Of a DNA stretch of 64,000 bases, positions 36,165-45,377 are shown piece by piece (the stretch's first letter is position 1; each line of letters opens with the position of its first letter). A program made the position numbers and the translations under genes. The DNA comes from Streptomyces acidiscabies. GTDB lineage: Bacteria > Actinomycetota > Actinomycetes > Streptomycetales > Streptomycetaceae. The notes beneath the pieces were generated by a model. It saw only the letters and a program-made list of their open reading frames with translations. It ran no database searches and was not told the origin of the DNA. The stretch is taken from contig NZ_JAGJBY010000001.1 of assembly GCF_020010905.1 (NCBI RefSeq), positions 3,864,001 to 3,928,000 of the forward strand, given 5' to 3'.

Positions 36165-36455
36165 GAGGCGATGGGCCTGCGCGACCTCCCGCCCGAGTCC
36201 TGGGATGGGAACTGCGGCTGGATGCTTTCCGCCAACCTGACTGCCGACCTCGACGCCTGGGTGAGGCTCCTGGCGCTGCGCGACCACGCCGATCTGGTCG
36301 ATGCCGAGCCCGGCACCAGGCGCTTTCGCCTCTGCCGCCTGCGGGCCCGCATCGCGAAGCACGCCCGCCGCCTGCTCCGTATCGAGGCCACCTGGCCCTG
36401 GGCCAACGCGTTCACCACCTGCGGGCGGCGACTCTCTGAACTTCCCGCCGTCACC
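36165..36455 (+). pseudogene. IS1380-family transposase C-terminal remnant
   Basis: The plus-strand frame encodes MGLRDLPPESWDGNCGW, then LTADLDAWVRLLALRDHADL, AEPGTRRFRLCRLRARI and LRIEATWPWANAF up to LPAVT, the familiar C-terminal quarter of IS1380-type DDE transposases. The N-terminal three quarters, including the catalytic Asp residues, are absent, and the sequence to the left is the TetR operon promoter. An inactive fragment. Confidence 0.7.
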
Positions 36456-36928
36456 CGACCGTCGGTCCTGTCCCGACGAAGACCAGAACGGGGGAGACCC
36501 GCACCACCCCGGGCCCGTGGAGCCCGGCGCAGCCGCAGCGTCACGCGACGGCCCACCCCCGACTGCAGGGGACATTGCGAGCGAACCGCCGAGTCGCTCA
36601 GCGCCCGAACCTCGCTGCCGGATCGAGGTAAAGGGTGAGTCACGGCGTGCCGCGGACATCCAAGTTTGGTATCGGGACGATAGGGGGTGGCAGTTCGCCT
36701 GCGGGGAGTTGGCCGACTTGCTGGACGGCCAGTTCGCCCAGCCGCCGCTTGTCGAGGAGGGCGCTGCCTTGGTTGGCCGGAGGCAGACCGGGTCGAACGG
36801 TGGGGTGGTGACGCCGCCGAAGGGGAAGATGCCGCGGCTGCTCTCCGTGGGGAGGAGGTCGCCGACGGGGTGATGCCTCCCTCCGCCATGAGTGAGGGGT
36901 TCTCATGTCAGCTTTCTCCTCTGTGGGT
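36456..36928. other. Spacer in transposon debris
   Basis: The first part looks like the 3' tail of the IS1380-like element; the rest could not be assigned. No frame here has a recognisable motif on either strand. It separates the transposase remnant from the truncated MaoC gene. Confidence 0.4.
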
Positions 36929-37297
36929 TCACTCGAAGAGCACTGCAACGACTTCGGCGACGCACACAGGCTTGTCGCCGCCCCGCCGCTCGACGGTGAC
37001 GCGGAGGACGGCCTGGGCTCCCTGCGGTCCGCGCCGCAGTTCCGTCAGCTCCACCATGCCCCTCACCTGGGAGTTCACGGGTGTGAGGGCCGGGCAACGG
37101 ACCTTGTTGCTGCCGTAGTTGATGGCGGCGGTCAGCCCCTCGGTCCGCGCGGCTTCCGACAGGAGCATGGGGACGAGGGACGGGACCAGATAGCCGTGGG
37201 CGACCGTCGTTCCGTACGGGCCCTTCGCGGCCTTGTTCGGGTCGAGGTGGATCCACTGGTGATCGCCGGTGACATCGGCGAAACGGTCGATGTCATT
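36929..37297 (-). pseudogene. MaoC-like dehydratase, 5'-truncated
   Basis: The minus strand encodes the body of a MaoC (hot-dog fold enoyl-CoA hydratase) protein: DIDRFADVTGDHQWIH, with the Asp/His hydratase motif, then GTTVAHGYL, LTAAINYGSNKVRCP and GGDKPVCVAE to a normal end at 36929. Homology stops near 37297 without a start codon or the first 25-40 residues, so the gene is broken at its 5' end, presumably by the transposition events around it. An in-frame ATG at 37168 would lack the active site. Confidence 0.75.
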
Positions 37298-37593
37298 CTG
37301 GGGCGGGCGCTACGGCGGCACTCACCGCCACCGCTGTTCAGGTGCCGGACGCGGTCCCCTGAACACAGCAATGTGACGCTGCTGGCGTCGTCGCGTACCT
37401 GGTCCACAACGTTGGGCGCCTGCTGCACCGCTCGCTGGACGAGCCCCGGAAGCCTGGGTGGCCTGGCGCTGCCGCCCCTTCAGTGTTGACGCCTTCTCCA
37501 CCAGCACCGCCACTGGTGGCCCGCACCCGCTGACCCGGAATGCCCAGTAATGGTCCACGGCGCGTGGCTGCCCCTGTTCATCGGCCTGAGGAC
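37298..37593. other. Unassigned gap beside the IS256-like element
   Basis: About 300 bases between the broken MaoC gene and the left IS end. A plus-strand frame (GVVAYLVHNVGRLLHRSLDEP and onward to a stop near 37532) could be the tail of another mobile-element gene, but it could not be identified. Confidence 0.3.
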
Positions 37594-38985
37594 GTGTCAG
37601 CAATCGTGTGTAAGTCGGTTGGTGTCATTGGATGCTGAGCCGGTCCTCGAAGAACAGGGAGAACTGGTTCAGTGCCTCTTTCCAGTGGTGCGGCGACGTG
37701 GTTCGCGTCGCGCGCTTTGGGGTTGATCTGCTCGCGGACCGCGAGGTAGAGAACCTTCAACGCGGCCTGCTCTGAGGGGAAATGGCCGCTGTTGCGGGTG
37801 GCTTTGCGGAGCCGGGAGTTGGTCTACTCCACCATGTTCGTGGAGTAGACCACCGTCCTTATGGCCGGCGGGAACGCCAGGTAGGGCGTGAACTCCGGCC
37901 ACGCCTACCGCCAGGTCCGGACGATCGCCGGATAGCGTTGCCCCAGGTCAGACGCCTCGAAATCGTCGAGAGCCTGCTCGGCGGCCTGTTCGGTCGGGGC
38001 CGCATAGATCGCTTTGAGGGCCGGCACCAGCTTGGGGTGGTCCCGCGCCGAGGACAGCCGGAGCGAGGCCCTGGTCAGGTGGATCACGCAGGTCTGGACG
38101 GTGGCCTTGGACCAGGTCGCGGTGATCGCGTCCGGCAGACCTTTCAGACCGTCGCAGGCGACGATGCAGACGTCCTCGACGCCCCGGTTCCGTAGTTCTG
38201 ACAGGACGGCCATCCAGGTACTAGCGCCCTCGCCCTCGGCGCCGACCCACAGGCCCAGGACGTCTTTTCGGCCGTCCATGTCGACGCCGACGGCCAGGTA
38301 GACCGGCTTGGAGGTCACCGAACCCGAGCGGATCTTCACCCACAGCGCGTCGATGTAGATGATCGGCCAGACAGCGTCCAGGGGCCGGTTCTGCCAGCTC
38401 ACGAGCTCATCGACCACGGCATCAGTGACCTTGCTGATCAGGTCTGGGCTGACCTCGACCCCGTAGATCTGGGCCAGGTGGGAGCGGATGTCGCGCACGC
38501 TCATCCCGCGGGCGTAAAGCGACAGGATCCGGTTGTTGAACCCGGAGAGCCGACGGGCGTTCTTGGGAACCAGGCGCGGCTCGAAGTCGCCGTTGCGGTC
38601 CCGCGGCGCCGCCGGAGCAATCGCGCCGGCGTCAGTGAGGACCGTCTTGGGCGAGGTGCCGTTGCGGGAGTTCCCCGACCCGTGACCAGCGAGATCGCCC
38701 CGCTCATAGCCAAGATGCTCGCTCATCTCGGCTTCCAGAGCCCGCTCCAGAACAGCCTTGGTGATCTCCGTCAGCAGCCCGCCTTCACCGAGCAGAGCCA
38801 CCCCGGAAGCATCGGCCTTGTTGAGCAACCGCCCGGCGACCTCATTCACCAACTCGTCCCCGGCCGCAGAGGCAACCGGTTCCGTCTTGTCTGACATGAC
38901 TCGTCCGATCCGCCCGGCCCAAGAGCCCGAGGCCGAGCCCCGGGCCAGGCTGCCACATCACGGACTTACACGATATTTCAGACAC
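37594..38985 (-). mobile_element. IS256-family insertion sequence with terminal inverted repeats
   Basis: A 1392-bp element. The ends 37594-37619 and 38960-38985 are inverted repeats matching at 20 of 26 positions (both begin GTGTC inward and share GTGTAAGTC). It contains one transposase gene on the minus strand, now inactive. No target-site duplication was seen when comparing the 8-9 flanking bases, suggesting later rearrangement. The size is normal for IS256. Confidence 0.8.
37625..38897 (-). pseudogene. IS256-family transposase, disabled by two stops and a frameshift
   Basis: The first 330 codons are open: DUF-like N-terminus, GNSRNGTSPKTVLTD, then the DDE region PIIYIDALWVKIR and CDGLKGLPDAI. 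The frame then meets TAG in RTW-R-stop-AWPEF and again in NMVE-stop-TNSRLRK, and after RDANHVA a one-base shift is needed to read the usual end HWKEALNQFSLFFEDRLSIQ, stopping at 37625. The protein would lack the final catalytic Glu region, so the element cannot move by itself. Confidence 0.88.
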
Positions 38986-39028
38986 GCTCGCGGGGCGGTC
39001 TGCTTGCTGTGGTCCGGCTCTTGTGCGG

Positions 39029-40621
39029 TCAGCCGGCGGAGACAGCCTCAGCGTGGTCTGTCTCGTCCGCGACCGCGGAGGCAGTGTTCTTGGGTCCGCG
39101 GAGGGTGATGTAGATGAAGAGGGCTCCCATGATGACGGCGCCTGCCCCCATGGCCTGCTGCCAGCCGTCGACGAAGGACTGCTGCGCCGCGTGGAGCACG
39201 TCTGGTGCGTGTGGTCCGGTGGTGCCCGCTACCTCAACTGCGTTGGCGACGCCCTCGCGGGCGGTCTCCGCGGCGCGTTGGGGGATGCCGTGCAGCTTGT
39301 CGTCGATGGCGTTGCGGTAGCCGGCGAACACGAGTGCGCCGAGCAGGGCGACACCGAGTGCGGTGCCGAATTCGCGGGTGACGTCGTTGAGGGCGGAGGC
39401 GACGCCCTGCTTCTCGCGCGGCAGGGAGGCGGTGATTGCCTCCGTGGACGGGGTCATCGACAGGCCCATGCCGACGCCCATGGCGAGCAGGCCGGGCAGG
39501 ACGGACAGGTAGCCGCCGCTGACGGAGACGAACAAGGCCATGAGCGCCATGCCGACGCCGGCCAGCGCGATGCCCACGACCATGGTCGAGCGTGCGCCGA
39601 TCCCTGCGGCCAGCTTGGGCGCCAGGCCGGAGGCCATCATCATCGCGAGGGCCATGGGCATCATCGCGACCGTGGACAGCAGGCCCGACCAGCCGAGTAC
39701 GGCCTGGAAGAACGGGAAGAGGACCACGCCGATGCCCGCCTGAACACCGAAGACCACCAGCAGCGTGATCGAGCCGCCCGACAGTCCGCGCTCCCGGAAC
39801 AGCCGCACGTCCAGCAGTGAGGCGTCGCGGCGGTGCAGCTCCCAGGCCACGAACCCGATGGTGGCGATGAGGCCGACGGTCAGACTGATCAGCGTCTCGG
39901 GCGCGGTCCAGCCGCGTTCGGGGCCTTCCTGCAGGACGAAGATGAGGCCGACGACAGCGATGATGGAGACCAGCGCGCCGACGGTGTCGAATCGATGGGC
40001 CGAGGTCTCGCGGGAGTTGGGAATCGACTTCAGCGTCATGGCCAGGGCCACGAGGACCAGGACCGCGGGCAGGACGAACAGCCAGCGCCAGTCGGCGACG
40101 TCGACGAGGAGTGCGGAGAGGAACATGCCCAGGATGCCGCCGCCTCCGGCGATACCGGTCCACACGCCGATCGCCTTGCCGCGCTGCTCTTCGGGGAAGG
40201 TGGAGGTGATGACGGCGAGCGTGATCGGCATGATCATGGCGGCGCCGATGCCGCTGGCCACGCGGGCGGCGAGCATCACCTCCGCCGTCGGGGCCAGGCC
40301 CGCGACCACGGTGGCGATGCCGAAAACGCTCAGTCCGGCGATGAGCATGGGCTTGCGGCCCAGGCGGTCGCCCAGGGCGCCGAGCGGCAGCAGCAGCGCG
40401 GCCAGGGCGAGGGTGTAGATGTTGATGATCCACAGGACCGTGCTCTGGGAAGCGCCGAATTCCACGGCCATATGGGTCTGCGCGACGTTCAGCCCGGTCA
40501 CCGAGGCGATAACCGCCATCAGGGCGATGGAGACGGTGATCAGGATCGTGCGCAGTTGACGCGCGTCGGGTGCGCCCCGGCCGCCGGCCGGTGTGGCAGG
40601 TACGGGCTGGTTCGTACTCAT
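39029..40621 (-). CDS. MFS drug exporter, DHA2 (14-TM) type
   Basis: A 530-aa proton-driven exporter with about 14 membrane segments. The MFS motif A is GDRLGRKPMLIAG, preceded by motif D1-like NVAQTHMAVEFGASQSTVLWIINIYTL, and motif C-like GGGGILGMFLSALL. Homologues pump out dyes, antibiotics or quaternary amines. It lies 126 bp behind the thioredoxin-reductase-like gene on the same strand and likely belongs to the regulon of the divergent XRE/cupin regulator. The IS256-like element ends 44 bp beyond its stop. Confidence 0.9.
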   Translation of the reverse strand: MSTNQPVPATPAGGRGAPDARQLRTILITVSIALMAVIASVTGLNVAQTHMAVEFGASQSTVLWIINIYTLALAALLLPLGALGDRLGRKPMLIAGLSVFGIATVVAGLAPTAEVMLAARVASGIGAAMIMPITLAVITSTFPEEQRGKAIGVWTGIAGGGGILGMFLSALLVDVADWRWLFVLPAVLVLVALAMTLKSIPNSRETSAHRFDTVGALVSIIAVVGLIFVLQEGPERGWTAPETLISLTVGLIATIGFVAWELHRRDASLLDVRLFRERGLSGGSITLLVVFGVQAGIGVVLFPFFQAVLGWSGLLSTVAMMPMALAMMMASGLAPKLAAGIGARSTMVVGIALAGVGMALMALFVSVSGGYLSVLPGLLAMGVGMGLSMTPSTEAITASLPREKQGVASALNDVTREFGTALGVALLGALVFAGYRNAIDDKLHGIPQRAAETAREGVANAVEVAGTTGPHAPDVLHAAQQSFVDGWQQAMGAGAVIMGALFIYITLRGPKNTASAVADETDHAEAVSAG

Positions 40622-40747
40622 GGATTCCTCTCATAACGGTATGCCGAGTCAGCGCCGGAGCAGGACCGGTCGCTGGGTGAAGGGGCGGGTGGGGCCCAGG
40701 CCGCCGCACACATCGGGGGCGTGCGGCGGCCGGTGCCGCGCCGGATG

Positions 40748-41741
40748 TCAGAGGGCGGGAGTTTCGCCCTGGGCTGCGGCGAGAGCCGCGTCGGTGTCCG
40801 CGGTGGCCAGCACGCTGTTGATGTGGGCGCCGGCCGCTGCGGCGGCGCGCGGCAAGGTCGGTGGCGTTGCCCGCCACCCAGACACCCGGCACCTCGGTGG
40901 CGCCAGCCATGCCGCAGGCGAAGCCGCGGCCCATGTCGTCGGGCAGGTCGTGCATCGGCAGCTTCAGGCCCTCCAGGCCCTCGGTACGGGCCTCCATCTG
41001 GGTGGCGACTGCGAGGACGCTGCGGGTCACGACATGGCCGTCGGCCAGGCGCACGCCGGCGACGGTGCCGTCCTCGTTGTTGACGACCTCCTGCACCGGG
41101 GTGTCGACGATGCGGATGCCGCGGGCCGCGAACCGGACGCGGGTGGCCTCATCCAGGTCAGTGTCCTGGGCGAAGAAGGTCAGATCCTCGGTCAACTGCC
41201 GAAACAGGAACGCATGGCCGATGGAGGCCGGGCCAGTGGCGAGGATGCCTATGGGCTCATCGCGCACCTCCCAGCCGTGGCAGTACGGGCAGTGCACCAC
41301 ACCCCGGCCCCAGTGCTCGGCGAGGCCAGGGACCTCGGGCAGTACATCCTTCAGGCCGGTGGCCACCAGGACCCGGCGCGCACTCATGCTCCGTCCGTCG
41401 GCCAAGGTGACGGTGAACCGCAGATCCCCGTCCGTCGCCAGAGCGGCGGGCTCGGCCGAGGTCACCTCACCGAAGACGACGCGCCCTCCGTACTGGCGCA
41501 CCTGCTCCCGCCCCCGCCGAAGGAGCTCGGGCGGCGGGGTGCCGTCCAGGACGATGAATCCGTGCATGGCCTCGGCGGGCGCGTTGCGCGGGGAGCCGCT
41601 GTCGATCACGACGACCGAGCGGCGGGAGCGGGCGAGCATCAGCGCTCCGTTCAGCCCTGCGGCGCCCCCGCCGATCACCACCACATCGACGGTCCCCTCG
41701 GGCAGTGCGTCACTCGCGTACGGAGAAGTTGTCACAGCCAT
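40748..41741 (-). pseudogene. Thioredoxin-reductase-like FAD oxidoreductase, frameshifted near the C-terminus
   Basis: A roughly 330-codon NAD(P)/FAD oxidoreductase of the thioredoxin reductase type. ATG at 41741 follows AGGAGG. FAD motif VVVIGGGAAGLNGALML, redox pair in VHCPYCHGWE, and the late FAD motif VPGVWVAGNATDLA. Directly after that motif, near 40843-40853, the frame slips by one base; restoring it reads AAAAAGAHINSVLATADTDAALAAA and stops at 40748. Either a recent mutation or a sequencing error in a GC run. Without the shift the protein would run into the next gene's wrong frame. Such proteins beside XRE/cupin regulators are common in actinobacteria. Confidence is for identity; pseudogene status is less certain. 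Confidence 0.75.
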
Positions 41742-41810
41742 GGCCTCCTGCCTTTCCTCGTGCACTGGTCCCAGACGTTGCGGACCATCTGCACACGACG
41801 CTAAGTGGAG

Positions 41811-41846
41811 TTGCTTCATAGGCATACACTGTTGCCTATGAAGCAA
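41811..41846. promoter_or_regulatory. 14-bp-arm inverted repeat over the xre start codon
   Basis: Perfect arms 41811-41824 (TTGCTTCATAGGCA) and 41833-41846 with an 8-base spacer. The right arm contains the ATG of the XRE/cupin gene, and the left arm lies 70 bases from the divergent oxidoreductase start. A strong candidate for autoregulation and control of the divergent pair. Confidence 0.75.
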
Positions 41847-42428
41847 GAAGATGGAGATCTGGACAGCCTCGTACGCAAACGCATCCGCGCCTTGCGGGTG
41901 GCGCAGGGCTGGTCCCTGGAGGAATTGGCCTCCCGCGCCCACCTCAGTCAGTCCTCCCTGAGCCGCATCGAGAACGGCCAGCGCCGCCTCGCACTGGATC
42001 AGCTGGTCACCCTCGCCCGCGCCCTGGACACCACGCTCGATCAGCTCGTGGAGACCGCCACCGACGACGTCGTCACCAGCCCGACAATCGACAGCACCCA
42101 CGGTCGGATGCGTTGGACCATCAAGGCCGACCCCGGGATGAGCGTGGTGCGGCAGCGCATGACCGAACCGCCCCCCGAGAACCCGGCGCGCATGCGCGCC
42201 CACCCGGGGCGCGAATGGCTCGTCGTCCTGTCCGGCACCGCGATCCTCATGCTCGGCCACCGCCGCTTCCGCCTCGAGACCAACCAGGCCGCCGAGTTCC
42301 CCACGATGATGCCGCACGCGATCGGCGCCGACGGCGGACCCTGCGAGATCCTTGGCATCTTCGACCGCGACGCCCGCCGCGGCCACCAGGGCGACAGCGA
42401 CGACGACACCCAAGGCGCTCCCGAGTGA
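41838..42428 (+). CDS. XRE family regulator with cupin sensor domain
   Basis: A 196-aa regulator. ATG at 41838 is preferred over 41805 because the domain starts promptly afterwards. Residues 8-65 are an HTH_3 domain (VRKRIRALRVAQGWSLEELASRAHLSQSSLSRIENGQRRLALDQLVTLARAL); residues 100-180 form a cupin barrel (HPGREWLVVLSGTAILMLGHRRFRLETNQAAEF, MPHAIGADGGP), presumed to bind the inducing small molecule. Divergent to the oxidoreductase/MFS pair by 96 bp. Ligand unknown. Confidence 0.88.
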   Translation: MKQEDGDLDSLVRKRIRALRVAQGWSLEELASRAHLSQSSLSRIENGQRRLALDQLVTLARALDTTLDQLVETATDDVVTSPTIDSTHGRMRWTIKADPGMSVVRQRMTEPPPENPARMRAHPGREWLVVLSGTAILMLGHRRFRLETNQAAEFPTMMPHAIGADGGPCEILGIFDRDARRGHQGDSDDDTQGAPE

Positions 42429-42557
42429 TCGTGAGGCAGCGCGACGGCCTTCCCTGGCGGTGACATCTTGCGCGTCGGGCAGCGCCCTCGACCATCATCT
42501 TGCGTAAACAGGGACACTTCGTGCTGCAGGAGCATACCCACCTTTAGTGTGAAGAGC

Positions 42558-43430
42558 ATGAACCACGCACTCACCCACACCCCCGACCATGGCGCTTCGC
42601 ACGGTCACCACCACGAGCACGCAATGGACGGCCAAGCGGAGATCCTCGACCTGGACGCCGAGGTCCTCGCCGAGCACACCGCCTCCATCACTGCATGGCT
42701 GCCGCTGCAGACCACCCCGCACCACATCGTGGACCTGGGCTGCGGCACGGGCGCGGGCACCTTCGCCCTCCTCAACCGCTTCCCCGACGCGCACGTCACC
42801 GCCGTCGACGCCTCCGCCGAACACCTGCAGCGCCTGCGCACCAAGGCGTGCACCCGCGGCGTCCAGGAGCGCGTACGCACCGTGCAGACCGACCTCGACG
42901 ACCGCGCCTGGCCCGACCTCGGCTCACCGAACCTGGTCTGGGCATCGGCCTCGATGCACCACATGGCTCACCCCGACCGCGCACTGCGCAACGTCCACGA
43001 CACGCTCGCGCCCGGCAGCCTGTTCGCCGTCGTCGAACTGGCCGGCCACCCCCGTTTCCTGCCCGAAAACGCCCCCGCGGACAGGCCCGGCCTGGAAGAG
43101 CGCGTCCACGCCGCCGCCGACCGCCGCCAAGCCGAACACATGCCCCACCGCGGCGCCGACTGGGGCCCGATGCTGACCGCCGCCGGATTCACCGTCGAGG
43201 GCGAACGCACCATCGCCGTGAACTTCGAAGGCTCGCGCAACGAAGCGATCGGCCGCTACGCCACCGGCGTCCTGCAGCGCATCCGCAGCGTCATCGCAGA
43301 CAGATTCTCCCCCGAGGACCTCACCGCGCTCGACCAGCTCCTCGACACCAGCAGCCCGCACAGCATCGCGCGCCGCGACGACCTGACGGTACGCACCGAG
43401 CGCACCGTCTGGGCCGCCCGCCGCATCTAG
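42558..43430 (+). CDS. Class I SAM-dependent methyltransferase with His-rich N-terminus
   Basis: A 290-aa methyltransferase from the ATG at 42558. The Rossmann core has motif I VDLGCGTGAGTFALL, VTAVDASAEHLQRLR as motif II, and NLVWASASMHHMAHPDRALRNVHDTLAPGSLFAVVEL as motifs IV-V, giving a Methyltransf_25-type layout. The first 25 residues hold seven His (HALTHTPDHGASHGHHHEHA), perhaps a metal-binding tail. Substrate unknown. It is 129 bp behind the XRE gene on the same strand and just before more transposase debris. Confidence 0.85.
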   Translation: MNHALTHTPDHGASHGHHHEHAMDGQAEILDLDAEVLAEHTASITAWLPLQTTPHHIVDLGCGTGAGTFALLNRFPDAHVTAVDASAEHLQRLRTKACTRGVQERVRTVQTDLDDRAWPDLGSPNLVWASASMHHMAHPDRALRNVHDTLAPGSLFAVVELAGHPRFLPENAPADRPGLEERVHAAADRRQAEHMPHRGADWGPMLTAAGFTVEGERTIAVNFEGSRNEAIGRYATGVLQRIRSVIADRFSPEDLTALDQLLDTSSPHSIARRDDLTVRTERTVWAARRI

Positions 43431-43519
43431 TCCCGTACTTCGCGGGTCGTTGATTCGTATGGTCTGACCGGGCCGGGGGTGCCCTGGGCCGGTCGTGTGG
43501 CGTTGGGTGGGGTGTGTCG

Positions 43520-43782
43520 ATGACTTCCCGGTCTCCGCGGCCTCGGTCTCAGCGTCAGCGCCTTGATGTGGTGGTGACGTCCGTGGTGACCAAGCGCCTG
43601 GGCGCCCTGCCTGTCGCTGCCGAGTTTCTGCGTCGGGTGGACGTCGCGGGGATCGTCGACGGGCTGCGGCCACCGGATTCGCGGGCGGACCTGACGCACG
43701 GCCAGGTCATCGATGTACTGGTGGCGAACCGGCTGACCGCTCCCGCGCCGCTGTTCCGCGTCGGGGACTGGGCGTACTCGTG
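43520..43782 (+). pseudogene. IS1634-family transposase N-terminal fragment
   Basis: The frame encodes TSVVTKRLGALPVAAEFLRRVDVAGIVDGLRPP and LTHGQVIDVLVANRLTAPAPLFRVGDWA, a typical start of IS1634-type transposases. The homology breaks off after residue 90 (near 43782), long before the DDE residues. An inactive fragment. Confidence 0.7.
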
Positions 43783-44056
43783 TGAGGCCGTCAAGGGTCT
43801 TGGTGGAGGCCGATGCGTGTCCCGGCTGGTGCATCGACGGGTCTCATCGGTGTCGTGCTCGGGGCTTCGGCGATCAGTGGCGTTGTCGCGTCCGGCCGTG
43901 GCAGCAAAATGTCTCCTCAGGGACACCATCGGAACTCGAAGATGACCTCACCGGGCGATGCCTGGGACACGGTGGATGAGCGGCTGCGTTTCCTCGTGGC
44001 GAGGGTCGCGGCCTAGGCCGGACATGAACCCCAGCTGACCCGCTCCACCCTCCGTA

Positions 44057-44090
44057 CGGAAGGGCCCACACGGACGTGCGGGCCCTTCCG
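44057..44090. terminator. 11-bp stem-loop
   Basis: CGGAAGGGCCC (44057-44067) pairs perfectly with 44080-44090, with an inner CAC/GTG pairing in the 12-base loop. It likely ends whatever gene once preceded it on the plus strand. Confidence 0.65.
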
Positions 44091-44148
44091 CGTCATCCCC
44101 TACTTTTGCGGACGCACACGCCCTGGTGGGGCGTATCCCGCCTCCCCG

Positions 44149-44181
44149 GTGGGAGACGAGTGGGAGACAAGTGGGAGATGA
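44149..44181 (+). repeat. Three tandem 11-bp direct repeats
   Basis: GTGGGAGACGA, GTGGGAGACAA and GTGGGAGATGA follow one another without spacer. They could be arm-type recombinase sites or a leftover of an integrated element; no integrase gene is present. Confidence 0.55.
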
Positions 44182-44246
44182 TCATGGCGTGGTGCTGCAA
44201 TCAGGCGCTAGGAAATGCTAGACAACGCTACCTGCGCGGCCCTGGT

Positions 44247-45122
44247 TCAGCCGCCGGATTCGCCCGCGTGCGGGCTCAGCGCACCCATGCTGACCAGCAC
44301 AATCACCACCACACCGAGCGCGATCCGGTAGTAGACGAACGGCATGAACGACTTGGTTGAAATAAATTTCATGAACCACGAGATCACGACGTAGCCGGTG
44401 ACGAAGGCGATGCCGGTGGCGAAGATCGTGGGGCCCCAGGACACGTGGTCGCTCTCCAGCGCGTCCTTCGTCTCGAACAGGCCGGACGCGAGGACGGCCG
44501 GGATCGCGAGGAGGAACGAGTAGCGTGCGGCGGCCTCGCGCTTGTAGCCCATGAAGAGGCCGCCCGTGATGGTCGCGCCGGAGCGGGAGACGCCGGGGAT
44601 GAGCGCGCAGGCCTGGCAGAGGCCGAAGATCAGGCCGTCCTTGACGCCGAGGTTCTCCAGGGCCTTGCGCTGCTTGGGCGCGCGGTGCCTGCGGTCGGCC
44701 TCGTCGCGGGCGGCGAGCCGGTCGGCGACACCCATGACGACGCCGATGACGATGAGCATCGTCGCGGTGATCCGCAGATCGCGGAACGGGCCCTCGATCT
44801 GGTCCTTGAGGGTGAGCCCCAGGACGCCGATCGGGATCGAGCCGACGATGACGAGCCAGCCCATCTTCGCGTCGTGGTCGGAGCGCATCTCCTTCTTGAA
44901 GAGCGACTTGGACCAGGCCCCGATGATCCGCCCGATGTCCTTGCGGAAGTAGATCAGCACCGCCGCTTCCGTACCGATCTGGGTGATCGCCGTGAACGCG
45001 GCACCGGGGTCCTCCCAGCCGGAGAACGCCGCGGTGAGCCGCAGGTGCGCGCTGGAGGAGACGGGGAGGAACTCGGTCAGCCCCTGGACGAGTCCGAGGA
45101 TGAGGGATTCAAACCAAGACAT
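44247..45122 (-). CDS. uppP: Undecaprenyl-diphosphatase UppP/BacA
   Basis: A 291-aa membrane phosphatase that recycles the lipid carrier of cell wall synthesis by removing a phosphate from undecaprenyl diphosphate; it also confers bacitracin tolerance. Signature motifs are GLTEFLPVSSSAHL near the N-terminus and PGVSRSGATITGGL in the middle, with about eight membrane segments. The start is ATG at 45122 (MSWFESLILG); frames further upstream are not supported, and no clear ribosome site is visible. Confidence 0.92.
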   Translation of the reverse strand: MSWFESLILGLVQGLTEFLPVSSSAHLRLTAAFSGWEDPGAAFTAITQIGTEAAVLIYFRKDIGRIIGAWSKSLFKKEMRSDHDAKMGWLVIVGSIPIGVLGLTLKDQIEGPFRDLRITATMLIVIGVVMGVADRLAARDEADRRHRAPKQRKALENLGVKDGLIFGLCQACALIPGVSRSGATITGGLFMGYKREAAARYSFLLAIPAVLASGLFETKDALESDHVSWGPTIFATGIAFVTGYVVISWFMKFISTKSFMPFVYYRIALGVVVIVLVSMGALSPHAGESGG

Positions 45123-45337
45123 GAGGTTACGGAGTCCAAGTGGCGATCGGGAACAGACGAGGAACGCGGCTGCGACGGCTGCCGGCGACAGGGCAGCGTG
45201 CCGCGCGCGGAGATCAACGGGTGCAGGGGGCAGCGTAGCGTCCCGCGCGGACAGGCCCGGCACAGGGGCCGCACGGACAGCCCGTGCGATGGTCGTACCA
45301 GCGCGCCCGTCCGCCCCTTCTCGCCCCCTTTGACCTG

Positions 45338-45367
45338 TTGACCCACCCTGCCACCGACGCATACGTT
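45338..45367 (+). promoter_or_regulatory. Promoter of the oxidoreductase operon
   Basis: TTGACC (45338-45343) and TACGTT (45362-45367) with an 18-base spacer fit a housekeeping sigma promoter. A LacI-type dyad follows about 10 bases downstream of the -10 box. Confidence 0.5.
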
Positions 45368-45377
45368 GCTGGCGAGA

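Larger units (their letters stand above)
43783..44246. other. Island edge, unassigned
   Basis: Two overlapping small frames (43782-43979, with ACPGWC; 43813-44016) have no recognised family. The region also holds a strong hairpin (44057) and three 11-bp direct repeats (44149). It separates the transposon-rich part from the core-like uppP gene. Confidence 0.4.

Noticed and set aside
39234..42413. A single 1059-codon minus-strand protein spanning the oxidoreductase and the MFS region
   Set aside because: Only its middle encodes the TrxR-like protein; the first 224 codons are antisense to the XRE gene, and after the frameshift it reads the MFS gene in the wrong frame.
44100..44240. Possible tRNA or att site beside the 11-bp repeats
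   Set aside because: No cloverleaf, anticodon arm or T-loop consensus could be found on either strand.
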